Shown here: positions 1-9,885 of the stretch, piece after piece
How positions within the stretch are numbered: position 1 is the first letter of the stretch
How the letters are laid out: each line of letters starts with the position of its first letter
Source of the DNA: Piezodorus guildinii
Taxonomy: Eukaryota; Arthropoda; Insecta; Hemiptera; Pentatomidae
DNA length: 64,000 nt
Assembly: GCA_023052935.1 (NCBI GenBank)
Contig: CM041298.1
Coordinates: 56,766,990 to 56,830,989, forward strand
Reading direction: 5' to 3'
The notes under the pieces: model-generated
The model's input: the letters and a program-made list of their open reading frames with translations, nothing else
Database searches by the model: none
What the model was told of the DNA's origin: nothing
Translations under genes and position numbers: made by a program

Positions 1-445
1 TTGGTTTTAAGGCGTAAAACCCTAAGGTCATCAACGCCTAGACACTATATGCATATTCAACCTTTATAAGAAAGAACTATTAGGTAATGAGTGATTGAGA
101 GAAAGAAAGAAAAAAATAATAATAAAAAAAAATAATAAAATAAATAAATAAAGAAAAACAAATAAAGAAAGAAAAATATTTTTATGTAAAAATAGTTTAA
201 AAAGTAATTTAAAATACTAGTAATGCTAACTGACTAGGGATGGTCTTTATAATTTCGATAATAATGACTGCTCCTTAAGAAAATCAAAAACTAATTCAAT
301 GGTTTTCTCTCTATCACCCAGCACCGCTGAAATATTCGGGCTTAGTCCAATTTTATTCAGGTGTGATGAACAATAAGGGCATTCTTGAAAAATATGCCGA
401 ATGGTAAGTGTTCCATCACAATGCTGGCATCGGGGCACCGGCTGC
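1..445 (-). mobile_element. I/R1-like LINE, 3' end fragment
   Basis: The minus strand encodes the last 63 residues of a non-LTR retrotransposon ORF2 (247-438). A C-X2-C-X7-H-X4-C zinc knuckle (CQHCDGTLTIRHIFQEC) sits near the start, as in the C-terminal end of I/R1-type LINE polyproteins. The same knuckle recurs in this window at 4541-4837 and 16014-16580, which supports the call. Left of the stop lies an A-rich 3' UTR (tract near 100-180) and a terminal stretch at 1-60 similar in wording to the 3' ends near 4130-4180 and 15930-15985. The copy is 5' truncated near 445 and may continue past the left window edge. Confidence 0.7.
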
Positions 446-1319
446 CTAGCAAAAAGATAAGAGAAATTATTGTGTATGTAATTTCCTTAAAACTCGGTTG
501 TTATTGAAGATAAAGAAAACATTTAAAGAGTTCTCTAATCAGAAATTTTTATTTAAATTATTGAAATTAAAATTGAATCAAAAGAGAAGGAAAAAGTAAA
601 AAACTCTAGTATGAATGCTTTTGGTTTATTATTTTTAATAATCAACATTTATTATCGACAAAAAAAAAAATAAATAAATACTTCCCTCAGAAATTTGAAG
701 TCTTACGTAATAAGATACATAAAACCCAAATAACAGAGAAAAAATCCGTCTATCCGCCGTACAAAATCATGAATATACAGCGTTTCAAAAGGCCACTTTA
801 GGTAGATTAATTTATCGATTTTTTTTTTTTTTTCTTGTCAGCAGCTATATAGACTGTTATACCATCCCTAATATAGCTATTTGGAAATGAATAAACCTTT
901 GTGTGTTTATTTTTTTTTATTCCCTGATATTTTTACTATAGAAAGAATATTTAATATTTTATTTTACTTTATTTATCACTCATAATGTTGACTTAAAATA
1001 TGGTTTATGGTTGAAGCTTAAAATAACCTTATTTTTGTTTATAAATTAATTCTTAACCTAGTCCCAGAATAAAGTTTCTTTTTCTGTTCTATTCATAAGA
1101 ATAAGACAATGACTGAATAAACAGGGTGAGACCATTAGTAACATAAGCAGTTATCAACTGCACTTTCAGAGACTCAACACCTTGTTTTGAAATTTGTCTG
1201 TAATTTTTTCTTATTTATTAATTTTTTTACCATAACAGTTGTTAATAAAATACTGAAAATATTTCTTATATAAAAAGAACTTAATCTTCGAAGTCAACGG
1301 AGAGAAACGAATTTTGCAG
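446..1319. other. AT-rich stretch with a CR1-like LINE 3' tail
   Basis: No gene is seen. There is an A-run near 660-680 and a T-run near 820-833. The phrase 'cctagtcccagaataaag' at about 1057-1074 is the 3' tail also found at 62907-62925 (plus) and, on the minus strand, near 26250-26270. A short remnant of the same CR1-like LINE 3' UTR therefore ends near 1085 on the plus strand. Confidence 0.5.
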
Positions 1320-1524
1320 GGTCAGTGAAGCTCAAGGCAGTGAGCGGTTATCGACTGACTCCGGAATTAATCCCGAAGGAAGCCTCCACTGGGGAAAAAA
1401 GTTCATGTTTACGTTTCGGCGATCACTATGAATATTCATTATTTGTCCCGATGATTGCGCCAGCATCACAAACGTCGGCAATTTCCAGTGCTGCTCTAAA
1501 TTTAACTAAAACAGTAGAAGAAAG
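1320..1524 (+). CDS. Candidate internal exon, unknown protein
   Basis: A 205-bp open segment stands out from its AT-rich surroundings by balanced base composition and ordinary codon use. It is preceded by 'attttgcag', a plausible splice acceptor, and ends in 'AAAG|GTATAA', a plausible donor that leaves a two-base split codon. The translation is a mixed, globular-looking sequence containing the phrases GYRLTPELIPKEAS and FGDHYEYSLFVPMIAP, then NLTKTVEER, with no low complexity. I do not recognise the family. In-frame stops lie outside (TAA at 1271), so it is not a simple whole gene. No matching neighbouring exon was found, so the rest may lie outside the window or in AT-rich sequence I cannot resolve. 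A decayed transposon piece is the main alternative. Confidence 0.45.
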
Positions 1525-1762
1525 GTATAATTTAATATTTTTTTTTTTTTTTTTAGATTCAATAAAAAGACAAAAGGAAAATTTAGCTATTTAAATTAAT
1601 AGTCAAATAAGGAGCTGAGTTACACTTACATTAGGAATTGAACTGAAACCAAGAGTATTATAAGAAAGAAGTATATTGATATGCGTGTTGAAATTAGTGT
1701 AACTGTTGTGAGAATTCAGAATTCCATATAAGTACAATATGAATTAATTTCTTGGTCAGACT
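1525..1762. other. No recognisable feature
   Basis: AT-rich sequence with a T-run at about 1538-1555 just after the candidate donor. It would be intron if the upstream exon is real. I see no gene in it. Confidence 0.4.
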
Positions 1763-1915
1763 GGGGTCACTTGTCGTTTATTGGCTAGCATAACAACCGT
1801 CTATTAAACCCTCGATGGATTAAAAAAATCCTTAGTCATGCCGTTATTAGAGGGATCGTAAAATGGTGGTCCTGAGCTTTGATCATATAAGAGACCGAGT
1901 TACGACCACATAAGA
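1763..1915 (+). mobile_element. Degenerate tRNA-derived SINE (SINE-A)
   Basis: The start 'ggggtcacttgtcg...ttggctagcataacaa' matches the tRNA-like head of the SINEs at 7503 (plus), 32224-32515 (minus) and 46660-47247 (minus). The body also matches (the 'aaaaatccttag' phrase, then 'aaaatggtggtcctgag' and 'agagaccgag'). The B-box region is eroded. It is a decayed copy with no coding content. Confidence 0.6.
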
Positions 1916-1944
1916 TTTTTTTCTTTTTTATCGCGGTTCACTAA

Positions 1945-2080
1945 TTCTAACAACAATATTTTTTTTAGTATTATTACAATATGTCCAATTTGGACATCAA
2001 TAATAGTGGTGAAAGATAACATACAATTACATTCATACATATTTACACAGCAATAAAATCACAATAATACTATTCTAAAA
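1945..2080 (-). mobile_element. Jockey-like LINE 3' UTR fragment (J1 family)
   Basis: The reverse complement reads like the 3' UTR of the LINEs that end at 13030 and 45710. Shared phrases are 'gtgtaaatat', 'tatgaatgta', 'cactattatt' and 'gtccaaattgg'. Only the last ~135 bp of the element are present, which is typical of severe 5' truncation. Confidence 0.65.
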
Positions 2081-2134
2081 CTCCATTCAATCTTTTCTGT
2101 GTCTTCGAAAATATAGCATTTTGGCAAAGTCAAT

Positions 2135-2247
2135 TCTAACCTTTCCGAGTCAAATGTAACCCTTTCCAAAGCAAATGTAACCATTTCCATTTCAAATGTC
2201 ACCTTTTCATTTCAAATGTTACCTTTTCCAAAGCAATTGTCACATTT
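2135..2247. repeat. Minisatellite, ~21-bp unit, about 5 copies
   Basis: Five consecutive imperfect units of about 20-22 bp follow the pattern 'accttttccaaagcaaatgt', varying between 'aaagcaaatgt' and 'atttcaaatgt'. The array has no coding meaning that I can see. Confidence 0.7.
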
Positions 2248-2689
2248 TTCTTCACTTCTAGCCTCAAATAATCCGTTTTATTTATTGAAAAATAATTAGT
2301 TTAATTAAAATTACTTTTTTAATAATTTTGGCATATCCTATCGCTATTTTTTTTTTTTTTTTTTTTTTAGATTTTTGATATCAAGTTCTGTTTTTAACGA
2401 ACTAATATTTTTTAAATTAATTATTGTCTATTTAGTTTTAAGACAGTTGTTGATTTTGAATTTTTAGAGAGGGAGGGATAATTTTTGGGAATAATTAATG
2501 TGTTTTCGGGTATTAAATTACGTTTTTCGAGATGTATTTTTTATCGCTCGCTTGCATATTAACTCGCTTTACTTTTAATGTTTTTTATTGATATAGAGAT
2601 TAATTATTGTGCTTTCGGGTGGTTATGATTAAGTTTTTTGAGCTCTACCTTTTATCGCTCATGCGTATTTCAACTCGCATTTACTTTTA
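2248..2689. repeat. AT-rich stretch with a two-copy ~110-bp tandem repeat
   Basis: A T-run lies at about 2349-2369. The segments starting near 2491 and near 2600 are imperfect copies of each other. Each runs from 'attaat..tgtg.tttcggg' through 'ttatcgctc.....atatt(t)(c)aactcgc' to 'tttacttttaat', giving a period of about 110 bp. No gene was found. Confidence 0.5.
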
Positions 2690-3058
2690 ATTTTGGTACA
2701 CCATGGTACGTTTGCAACATAACTTTACATACTGACCTTCACATGCCAACCATCAATGAGCACATACGGACACACTTCAAACGGTTCCACGAAAAACTAC
2801 AAGGACATCCGAACGCACTCTCAACAGCATGGCGACAACACTTATGCCAGGCAATGCCCCCAGAAGACTAAAGAGGAGTCGGATGAGAGACTTTCTCCTT
2901 TAATAATTCTCGCTGACTCATGCCAGGAGTGGGTGCCGCTGGGTACTGCTCTTCCTCATGCCTATCATGTCATATGTATTATATTATAGCAAATTCACTG
3001 ATTGTTTATTGTATTATTGACAGGTGGGAATAAATATGTAAAACTATAAAAAAAAAAA
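2690..3058 (+). mobile_element. Jockey-like LINE 3' fragment (J4 family)
   Basis: The open frame gives PWYVCNITLHTDLHMPTINE then HIRTHFKRFHEKLQGH, the C-terminal tail of a Jockey-type reverse transcriptase. It closely parallels the minus-strand fragment at 19634-19906 (PWYVSNKTLHTDLQIP). A stop follows at about 2870, then a 3' UTR and a poly-A run ending near 3058. The copy is heavily 5' truncated and non-functional. Confidence 0.75.
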
Positions 3059-3689
3059 ATATATTAAATTTAATTCGCCTCCATTTAAAAATATCCAGCT
3101 GTTATCAACGTCTAGGTTTTAGGATCATCGTTGCACGGACAAGTATTTTTGTGACGAATTTAAAGAATGTTGGTCCATTAGTTTCTGGAAAATTCCGCAT
3201 ACTTACAAAGTGGAGTATAGTTTTTTTTTTTTTTTTTTTATTGTTTGATTACAAAGTTTCATTATTGAAAATAATAAACCAAAGAAGATCATGGTCTCAT
3301 ATGCAAATAAATCTACATAAATAAGTCACATAAATAAAGCTGTGAAGTTGTAGTATATTCAAATTACAAGACTAATTCGTGCTTTTAAACAGTAAGAAAA
3401 CAGCGAACACAGTAGGGTTGATTAAGTTAAACACGGCTTAGACGGGCAGATGTTTACACTCGACACAAGCAGACAACTTCGACCCTAAGCCCCTGCTTGG
3501 TTCCCAGGAAGCACTTGCTTTAATATTCAAGTCGCGCAATGGTCGGCTACAGCCATCTCCAACCGTTTTCTAACTGTTTACCTTTCTTATCACTGGCTAA
3601 ATTTCGCTTTGTAATATTTTTTGCTTAATTATTTTTTTTATGATAAATCTACTCATTATTATTACTCTATATGAATATGAAATATATAG
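3059..3689. other. No recognisable gene
   Basis: AT-rich sequence with a T-run at about 3218-3240. A short GC-richer patch at 3415-3560 has no convincing frame or splice pattern. Confidence 0.4.
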
Positions 3690-3890
3690 ATAAGTTAAGG
3701 AAGAAAGGGAAAGTATCGTCATTGTGAAAATTTTCTAATTACAGTTTTCACTGAAAATACACGATAGTGAAATTATTACGATCTTGAAATATTCGAATTT
3801 CAAGATTTCAATGGAAATACACGTTTTTAGGATCCTCTGAGTCCAAATAATTAAGTTCCGTAAACAGTTATGTATGCGTGTAGTTCAGAG
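3690..3890 (-). mobile_element. Family H repeat, decayed end fragment
   Basis: This contains the family's end module on the minus strand. The sequence after 'gggaaagtatcgtc' reads 'gtgaaaattttctaatt', then 'ggaaatacacg', then 'ctgagtccaaataa'. The module is partly present twice here (about 3705-3760 and 3775-3880). The complete copy at 7998-8887 is the reference for this family. Confidence 0.6.
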
Positions 3891-4109
3891 TTACTCCAAA
3901 ACGATTGGACGTATAAAATAAGGGCCTAGTGGAATAAGCATGTGAAATCTACAACAGCATATATCAGAACCAAATTTATACCATTGATTCACATCAATGA
4001 AAAACCACCTTTTGCAATTTTTTAAAAATTTAACCATTATGGGAGGGAAATTATGGAGGCAGAAATAAATAAAAATGTTTATTACTGAACAGCTCAATTG
4101 ATTTTCACG
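3891..4109. other. No recognisable gene
   Basis: AT-rich. The phrase 'gggcctagtggaataagc' at about 3921-3938 recurs in inverted order near 6997-7020, so this is probably an old repeat. Confidence 0.3.
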
Positions 4110-4374
4110 GAAAAAAGGTTGTTAGTTGGTTGTTACATTTTATTGGCACAAAACATCTCAGTCATCAGTGCCAGACACTAATTTTTAGAAACTAATTTAA
4201 GGTTAAATAATGAACAATTGTTTTACTAAAAAACAAATAACAACAAATAGTTGAAAACAATTAACTATAAGAATAATCACTAGTAAGAACAAATGTAACA
4301 GCATTAGCAAAAGATAAACATATATCAGGTTAAAATAAAAAAAATAAAAATTAAATTAAAAAAAAAAAAAAATA

Positions 4375-4437
<63 letters not shown>

Positions 4438-5450
4438 TGTATATAAATAAAGTTAAAAATTAATTAATTAATTTAGAAAATAAAATTATAATAATTAAAA
4501 TAATTTTAAAAATAATAATAATAATAGTAAAATACAATTTTCAAATCTGCTTGTAAAAGTCCTTTTCCGTAAGAAAGCACATCAATTCGTCAATTCTATT
4601 TATATCGTTCCCCAAAGCAACCGCGAGATTGAGTGGTATTCCCCTTTGGTTCAATTTCACTGGGTAGAAGGGACATTCCTCGAAAATGTGAGTAACTGTC
4701 AGGGCTCCCCCACAATGCTGACATCTCGGCGGCAAATCCTTAGATATTAAGTGCCCATGGGTTAACCTTGTATGTCCGATTATCAGGCGGGCCAGGACCA
4801 CCCCTCTCTGCGGTTGATGCGATTTGAGGTTTCCCAAGACTTTGGCTCTCTCTTAATCGCTTTCAGCTTGCTTGGATAGTGTTTTTCCATGTTTCATCCC
4901 ATTTTTTAAAAACATTTTCAATTAGAGGGCGCGCTAGTTCTGATGGTGTTAACAGTGCTTTACCACGACCAGGGAGAGTGAGAGCCTCTTTGGCTGCCTT
5001 TTTGCCATTTCATTTCCCATTATCCCCATATGGCCCGGTATCCAGACATAATGAATTATTTTTCGTCTTCAGCCATTGATTTCGTCAATTCCAGGATTCT
5101 TAAAATTCCTGGATGACTGGAATACATATTGTCAAGAGCTTTTAGAGCGCTCAATGAATCTGAGGCTATGATGACATTTTCTATTGGGAGAGTTCTAGAA
5201 TAATCTAAAGCCATTGCGATCGCATTCACTTCAGCAGTATAGACAGAGCATAATTGATGAAGCTTCGACTTGTAGGTGCAATCTGACGCAACAAAAGCTG
5301 AACCAGTGGATGAGTCCGACTTGGAACCATCTGTGAATATTAACTTGTAGCTAGGCAATGCGCTGATGATCTTCTCAAAGCATTTTTTGAAATCTTTTGA
5401 ATTAAGGTATATGTTGGGGATTTTCAAAAACAGTTGAACAAAAATCAATT
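4110..5450 (-). mobile_element. I-like LINE, 5'-truncated (RNase H and C-terminal zinc knuckle)
   Basis: The minus strand carries the 3' third of a LINE of the kind with an RNase H domain. At 5056-5448 the frame shows the RNase H signatures DGSK, AEVNAIAMAL and SDSLSAL. At 4541-4837 a second frame carries GVVLARLIIGHTRLTHGH and a C-X2-C-X7-H-X4-C knuckle (CQHCGGALTVTHIFEEC). The connecting part (4838-5055) is frameshifted or has stops, so the protein is broken. The 3' UTR at 4110-4540 contains a (TA)n run and long A-rich tracts. The copy ends at about 5450 by 5' truncation. Confidence 0.8.
4376..4430. repeat. (TA)n microsatellite
   Basis: About 25 TA units inside the LINE 3' UTR, following an A-run. 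Confidence 0.9.
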
Positions 5451-5566
5451 TTTTTTTTCTTCGACAACGTGAGTCAAAATATTTGTTGAATTATCAAAAA
5501 TAAAAAAATAATTAGGTTTTGTTGAAGTTTCTCACATTTTCTTGGTTAAGAAAAATATATATTTGT
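5451..5566. other. No recognisable feature
   Basis: AT-rich spacer between the LINE 5' truncation point and the left arm of the palindrome. Confidence 0.3.
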
Positions 5567-6317
5567 GTAGTTTCTTTTAAATAAATTGACCATTTTTACT
5601 TAACACTCCTTTATTTCCTTTTCTCATTCTCCCTACGTTTCAGCTTGTGCATTTTCAAGAGTTCTAACAACATCATTTATTTTAAAATTAAAAGATAATC
5701 AACATTAGTTTTTACTTTGTTATATTTAGAGAGCTGCTAATGGGTTGTATCCCCACATGTGAATCCATGACATTTGTATCTTGTATCTCATTTACTAGAT
5801 TTATATCATTATACAGTCGTAAATAGCAATAAATATATTAAAATAAACTTTGTTATATAACAAATTACATACCTTTAATCCTTCCTTTTTATTAAATATA
5901 TATAATATATATTTTGTCACATCTAAAAAATATCTATTACAGGCTGAACTAGCCTTGTCAGCTTGTTATCATGTACTGGATTAAAACAATGTTTACTTCC
6001 ACTTTAACAACATTTGATATTAAAAACAATATTTTCCTTTATCTTATTATGTAACTCATAAAAACTTTTCGCTGTGAAAACAATTGTAGAATTAATTAAC
6101 TAAAGGAGGAGGAAATAAAACAATTTATGTAAAAAATATTAATTTTATTGTTATTGGTATGTTTTTGAAATTATTACATTCTAAGGTAAAGAAAAATATT
6201 GTTTTTAATATCAAATGTTGTTGAGGTGAATACATTGCTTTAATCCAGTAAATGATAACAAGCTGACAAGGCTAGTTCAGCCCGTAATAGATATTTTTTA
6301 AACGTGACAAAATATAT

Positions 6318-6318
6318 G

Positions 6319-6411
<93 letters not shown>
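6318..6411. repeat. (TA)n microsatellite
   Basis: About 46 TA units between the inner and outer blocks of the palindrome's right arm. Confidence 0.9.
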
Positions 6412-6413
<2 letters not shown>

Positions 6414-6419
6414 ATCTAA

Positions 6420-6675
6420 AGGAAAAATTTTTTATTTATTTTATTTATTTTACATTTAGGTGCCGTGTACCACAACATTAGGTTAGAGGCACCGTTCGTT
6501 GTATTAATTACAATTTCTTGAACAAATTAATCTTTTTGATGTATTCCATAACTGCATTGTGGAACTTCCTGTCATCTCCTAGTAGTTGTTGTAGCTCGAG
6601 CCCGTCGATTCCATTTTTTCTCCTTTCTTCTTGGTATCTGATACAGTCTACCATTATGTGTTTTGCTGTAACTAA
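6420..6675 (-). mobile_element. I/R1-like LINE 3' tail inserted in the palindrome
   Basis: The minus strand translates to a LINE C-terminus with HIMVDC (the H-X4-C half of the zinc knuckle), then LQQLLGDDRKFHNAVMEYIK, and stops after INLFKKL. A short 3' UTR with a 'tttatttattttatttatttta' style tail follows on the left. It interrupts the otherwise paired right arm of the inverted repeat, so it arrived later. It is only ~255 bp and cannot be active. Confidence 0.7.
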
Positions 6676-6860
6676 AATTATTTAATTAAAAGTATGTAAT
6701 TAAAAGTATGTAACTTGTTATATAAAAAAATAAAAACTAATGTTGATTATATTTTAATTTTAAAATAAATGATGTAAGAACCCTTGAAAATGCAAAGGCT
6801 GAAACGTAGGTAGAAAGAAAAAGGAAATAAACGAGTGTTGAGTGAAAATGGATCATTTTA

Positions 6861-6949
6861 TTTAAATGAAACTCTTTAAAAAAATTTTTCGTTTTTTCTT
6901 TCGTCCTTATGGGGCTACAAATTTGTAAAATGTGAATTCGCTTAGGTAG
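6861..6949. other. No recognisable feature
   Basis: Short AT-rich spacer. Confidence 0.3.
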
Positions 6950-7907
6950 GGATCAATGGTATAAATTAGGTTCTGATGTACGCGGAGACAGATTTCGACG
7001 GCTTATTCCGCTAGGCCCTTTTATATTTAAGATGAGAGATGTCCTGAGATGTCATTCTAACATTTTCACCGAAGCAGGCAAACGAGAAGAGCCACTTTAT
7101 ACCACACCTTTTGCACTTTTTTTTTTTCCCATTTTCTCATAAACGGAATTAATGATTTTGATTAAACTCGCTGAACCGATGTAAAATTTAACGTGCTTTC
7201 CTATCATTTAGGTTTCATTCTGATTGAAATAGTCCAACAGAGCTTTAATACCGATATTTTAAATTTTCTTCTTCTTAAGTACCTTTAATTTAATAGATTT
7301 GGAAGAATTAACCATATATGCTTGTTAGTATTCATAAAAACCGAGTAAATAGAGAAAAAATATTTATGAAAAACATAAGAACAGTCATATAGATGCACAA
7401 TATATCTTTTGGAATCTAAAGATTTCAAAATAATATTATTTTATACACATGGAGATGGAGAGTAATGAAAAGCGGATACAAGTAACATATTGTCGTGGGG
7501 TTACCTGTAGCAGGGTGGTTAGCATAACAGCCTCCTATGCCAAAGGTCCCGGGTTCAAACCCGAAGGTAGCCCTAGGAGTTTATAATGGGAGTAAAAAAT
7601 CCTTAGTTTTTCCGTCCTTCGGAGGGGACGTTAAAAGGTGGTCCCGAGCCTGTACGATGTCAGGTACTCGTTAAAGATCCCTAGTAAAACTAATAAAACC
7701 TGGATAGGCAAAATTTAGGACTCTCACTGTCGCAACCTCCGATTAGCAGCCAATTAAATTGATTATTAAATGAAACATATGTTTCTATTGAAACTAAATG
7801 TAATTAAGTCTCTAACCTTTTTTCAACCCTTGATTATTTAAAAGTCCTTAAATTGGTTTTAATAACAGGTAAGCGGTAAGTGGAAGTCGTGTGTTCTGCG
7901 CACCAGA
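6950..7907 (-). mobile_element. Family H repeat, interrupted by a SINE
   Basis: The block 7075-7490 matches the interior of the complete copy at 7998-8887 (for example 'cactttataccacacc', 'ctcgctgaaccgatgtaaaa'). The terminus 'ggtaagtggaagtcgtgtgt...gcaccaga' ends at 7907. A SINE lies inside at about 7503-7745. No coding capacity is visible. Confidence 0.7.
7503..7745 (+). mobile_element. tRNA-derived SINE (SINE-A)
   Basis: The head has a polymerase III-type A box around 'tagcagggtggttagcat' and a B box 'gggttcaaaccc' about 35 bp later. The tRNA-unrelated body contains 'ggtggtcccgagcctg' and 'aacctggataggcaaaattt'. The same body is present in inverse orientation at 32224-32515 and twice at 46660-47247, so it is a dispersed family rather than a tRNA gene. 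Confidence 0.85.
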
Positions 7908-7997
7908 TTTTTGTTTATTATTAAACGATCTCTATTATTATACAATCTGATATACACCATGATCTTTCTCTTTCTCCATTCGAATTTCTCCTTTTTA

Positions 7998-8887
7998 CTT
8001 TCACTTACTATATATAGTAAGGGGAAGTATTGCGATCGTGAAAATTTTCTAATTCCAGTTTTCAACGGGAATACACGTTATAGGGTCCCCTAAGTCCAAA
8101 TAACCAAGTCCCGCAAAAAGGTCTGTGTGTGTGTGTGTGGTAACTCCCGGGCGGAAACGGTAAGTCCTATGAAACTGAAATTTCATATTTGAGACAACTA
8201 TACGACCGAGACGTGACAAAACTTTTTTCATCAAAATAAGCTTACCAGCAGAGGCACTTCATACCATGCATTTTGCAACTTTTTCCGATTTTCTCAAAAA
8301 CGTTTCCGACTATTTTGATCAAACTCGCTATATCGATGTAAAATTTAATGGGCTTTAATATCATGTAGGTTTAGGTTCTGATTAAAATGGTCTGACAGGG
8401 CTTAAATGCCGATATTTTAAATTTTCTTCCACTAAAGTACCTTTAATTTTGTAGATTCCATAAAAATAACTATATTATCTTGTTAACGCTGATGAAAAAC
8501 AGGTATATATGTAAATTGAATAAATTCGATATCCAACTAAAGGAGAAAAAAGGAAAACTATTTTTTTAATGCAATTTTTCGTTTTTGAACATAGCAGTAA
8601 TATACATGTATGATATACCGTTGGAAAGCTAAAGATTTTAGAAAAAATATTATCTCATACACAAGCTTTTAAAAGTTAATAGAGAGTGATGAAATGAACA
8701 TAGAACTAACTGATTATTTTAGATAATAATATAATAGATTTTTTAATAAAACACATGTTTCTATATAAATTCAAGTTAATTAATTCCTTAATAGTTTCAC
8801 GTATTTTTATCTCTAACTGTTTTTGAAAATTCTTTTATTGATTTTAAAAATGGAGGTAAGTGAAAGTCGTGTGTTGCCCGCACCAGA
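7998..8887 (-). mobile_element. Family H repeat, complete ~890-bp copy (Helentron/HINE-like)
   Basis: This is the reference copy of the commonest repeat here. Read on the minus strand it starts TCTGGTGCGGGCAACACACG, has a 10-bp subterminal motif TTTCACTTAC, an AT-rich body, a short CA/GT microsatellite core (8127-8139), and a conserved end module with the 18-bp palindrome CTTACTATATATAGTAAG (8004-8021), followed by the inverted motif GTAAGTGAAA. Asymmetric inverted ends, a microsatellite core and a terminal palindrome resemble the non-autonomous Helentron class (HINE/DINE-1), but the family assignment is inference. No long ORF is present. Confidence 0.75.
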
Positions 8888-9180
8888 TTTTTCTGTACCT
8901 AATCGTTTCCCAAAATTACTCTATCAAATAATAATATCAAACAATCACAAAATACTAAAAAGCATTCGTTGACCTGTTTTCAATATTTTACTCTTTGGCG
9001 TGCATTTATTGATGTTTACTGTTTCACTTGATTTTTCTTTCTTTATTTTTTTTTTAATTCTTTACACATATTGCATTTTTCTTTAATATATGTTAAATGT
9101 AATTAAACAACTCATAAAACGATTAAAAAAAAAAAAAAAAAGGAAATATTAATGACAGGAATAAGACGTTAGGATGAGGC
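8888..9180. other. No recognisable gene
   Basis: AT-rich, with T-rich runs near 9030-9055 and an A-run at about 9126-9141. Confidence 0.35.
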
Positions 9181-9412
9181 TCATTAGACTTTGCCTAGGT
9201 TATTGCTCGAGTTGCGGCGATATCCTTTAAGGGCAGAGGAGCGGTGAAGATCAGCGAGGGGTTGAGCCAGAACACAGCGCCATTTGCATTTCCTATCAGC
9301 GACCTGTTAACGCCCAACCCCCATCTACCCTGTTCAATTTCGGAAATTGAAAACTTCCACGGCCTATCGGTTCGCTCTTTGACGAGTTTTATCAAAAGCT
9401 AATAGATAAAGC
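9181..9412. other. GC-rich island, possible exon, strand unclear
   Basis: About 230 bp of clearly higher GC than its surroundings is open on both strands. On the plus strand, after 'actttgcctag' at about 9190-9200 (possible acceptor), a 67-codon frame runs to TAA near 9402 and contains GLSQNTAPFAFPISDLLTPN and CSISEIENFHGL. On the minus strand 9195-9395 encodes 66 residues with GRWGLGVNRSLIGNANGAVF. I recognise neither. No TIRs or tail were found, so it could be a host exon or an unknown repeat. Confidence 0.35.
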
Positions 9413-9803
9413 TATTGCTTTGTTTCTGTATAAGCCTTCATTCTCTGTGAAAGGGATCATGTCTTTTTTTTTTCTCTCTGCTTAAAACAGACAAAGGAAA
9501 ATCTATACGTTCGAAATATTGCAAATTACAGAAAACTAGTAGACAACCTGTGCTTTGTTCTAGTGCAATTTGAATGAGTTGTCATTTATTTGTTAAAAAA
9601 ATCTCTTTCCGTCCGATTTAGAGTTTATCTCTTTTGTAGTTTTAGTTCATCGTAAAGAAAAGTTCAATTAGCAAGAAAATATGTTTATTGTATAATGTCT
9701 ATTCATGATTACACTTAATCATCGGCAGAAATGAAAAACATTTTTTTTTAAACATATTCATTAATATTTACATCTGTATTAAATAAAAATACATCTAGTA
9801 AAT

Positions 9804-9884
<81 letters not shown>
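9413..9884. other. AT-rich stretch with (TA)n microsatellite
   Basis: No gene is seen. The (TA)n run spans about 9808-9880 and directly abuts the 3' end of the LINE fragment that follows. Confidence 0.5.

Positions 9885-9885
<1 letters not shown>

Larger units (their letters stand above)
5567..6860. repeat. Large imperfect inverted repeat (foldback-like)
   Basis: Left arm 5567-6055 and right arm about 6175-6860 are reverse complements in blocks. The outer block pairs 5567-5730 with about 6700-6860 (left 'ccctacgtttcagc', right 'gctgaaacgtagg'). The inner block pairs about 5925-6045 with 6180-6310 (left 'aactagccttgtcagcttgt', right 'acaagctgacaaggctagtt'). The central loop is about 120 bp. 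The right arm is interrupted by a (TA)n run and a LINE tail. No transposase frame is visible. It could be a foldback-type transposon or an inverted duplication. Confidence 0.75.

Noticed and set aside
7503..7580. Possible tRNA gene
   Set aside because: It is the head of a dispersed SINE family with at least three other copies in the window.
7998..8887. Introner (intron-generating element), because of GTAAGT near the ends
   Set aside because: The donor-like motifs are subterminal and in opposite directions, no matching acceptor lies at the other end, and copies are not in coding sequence.
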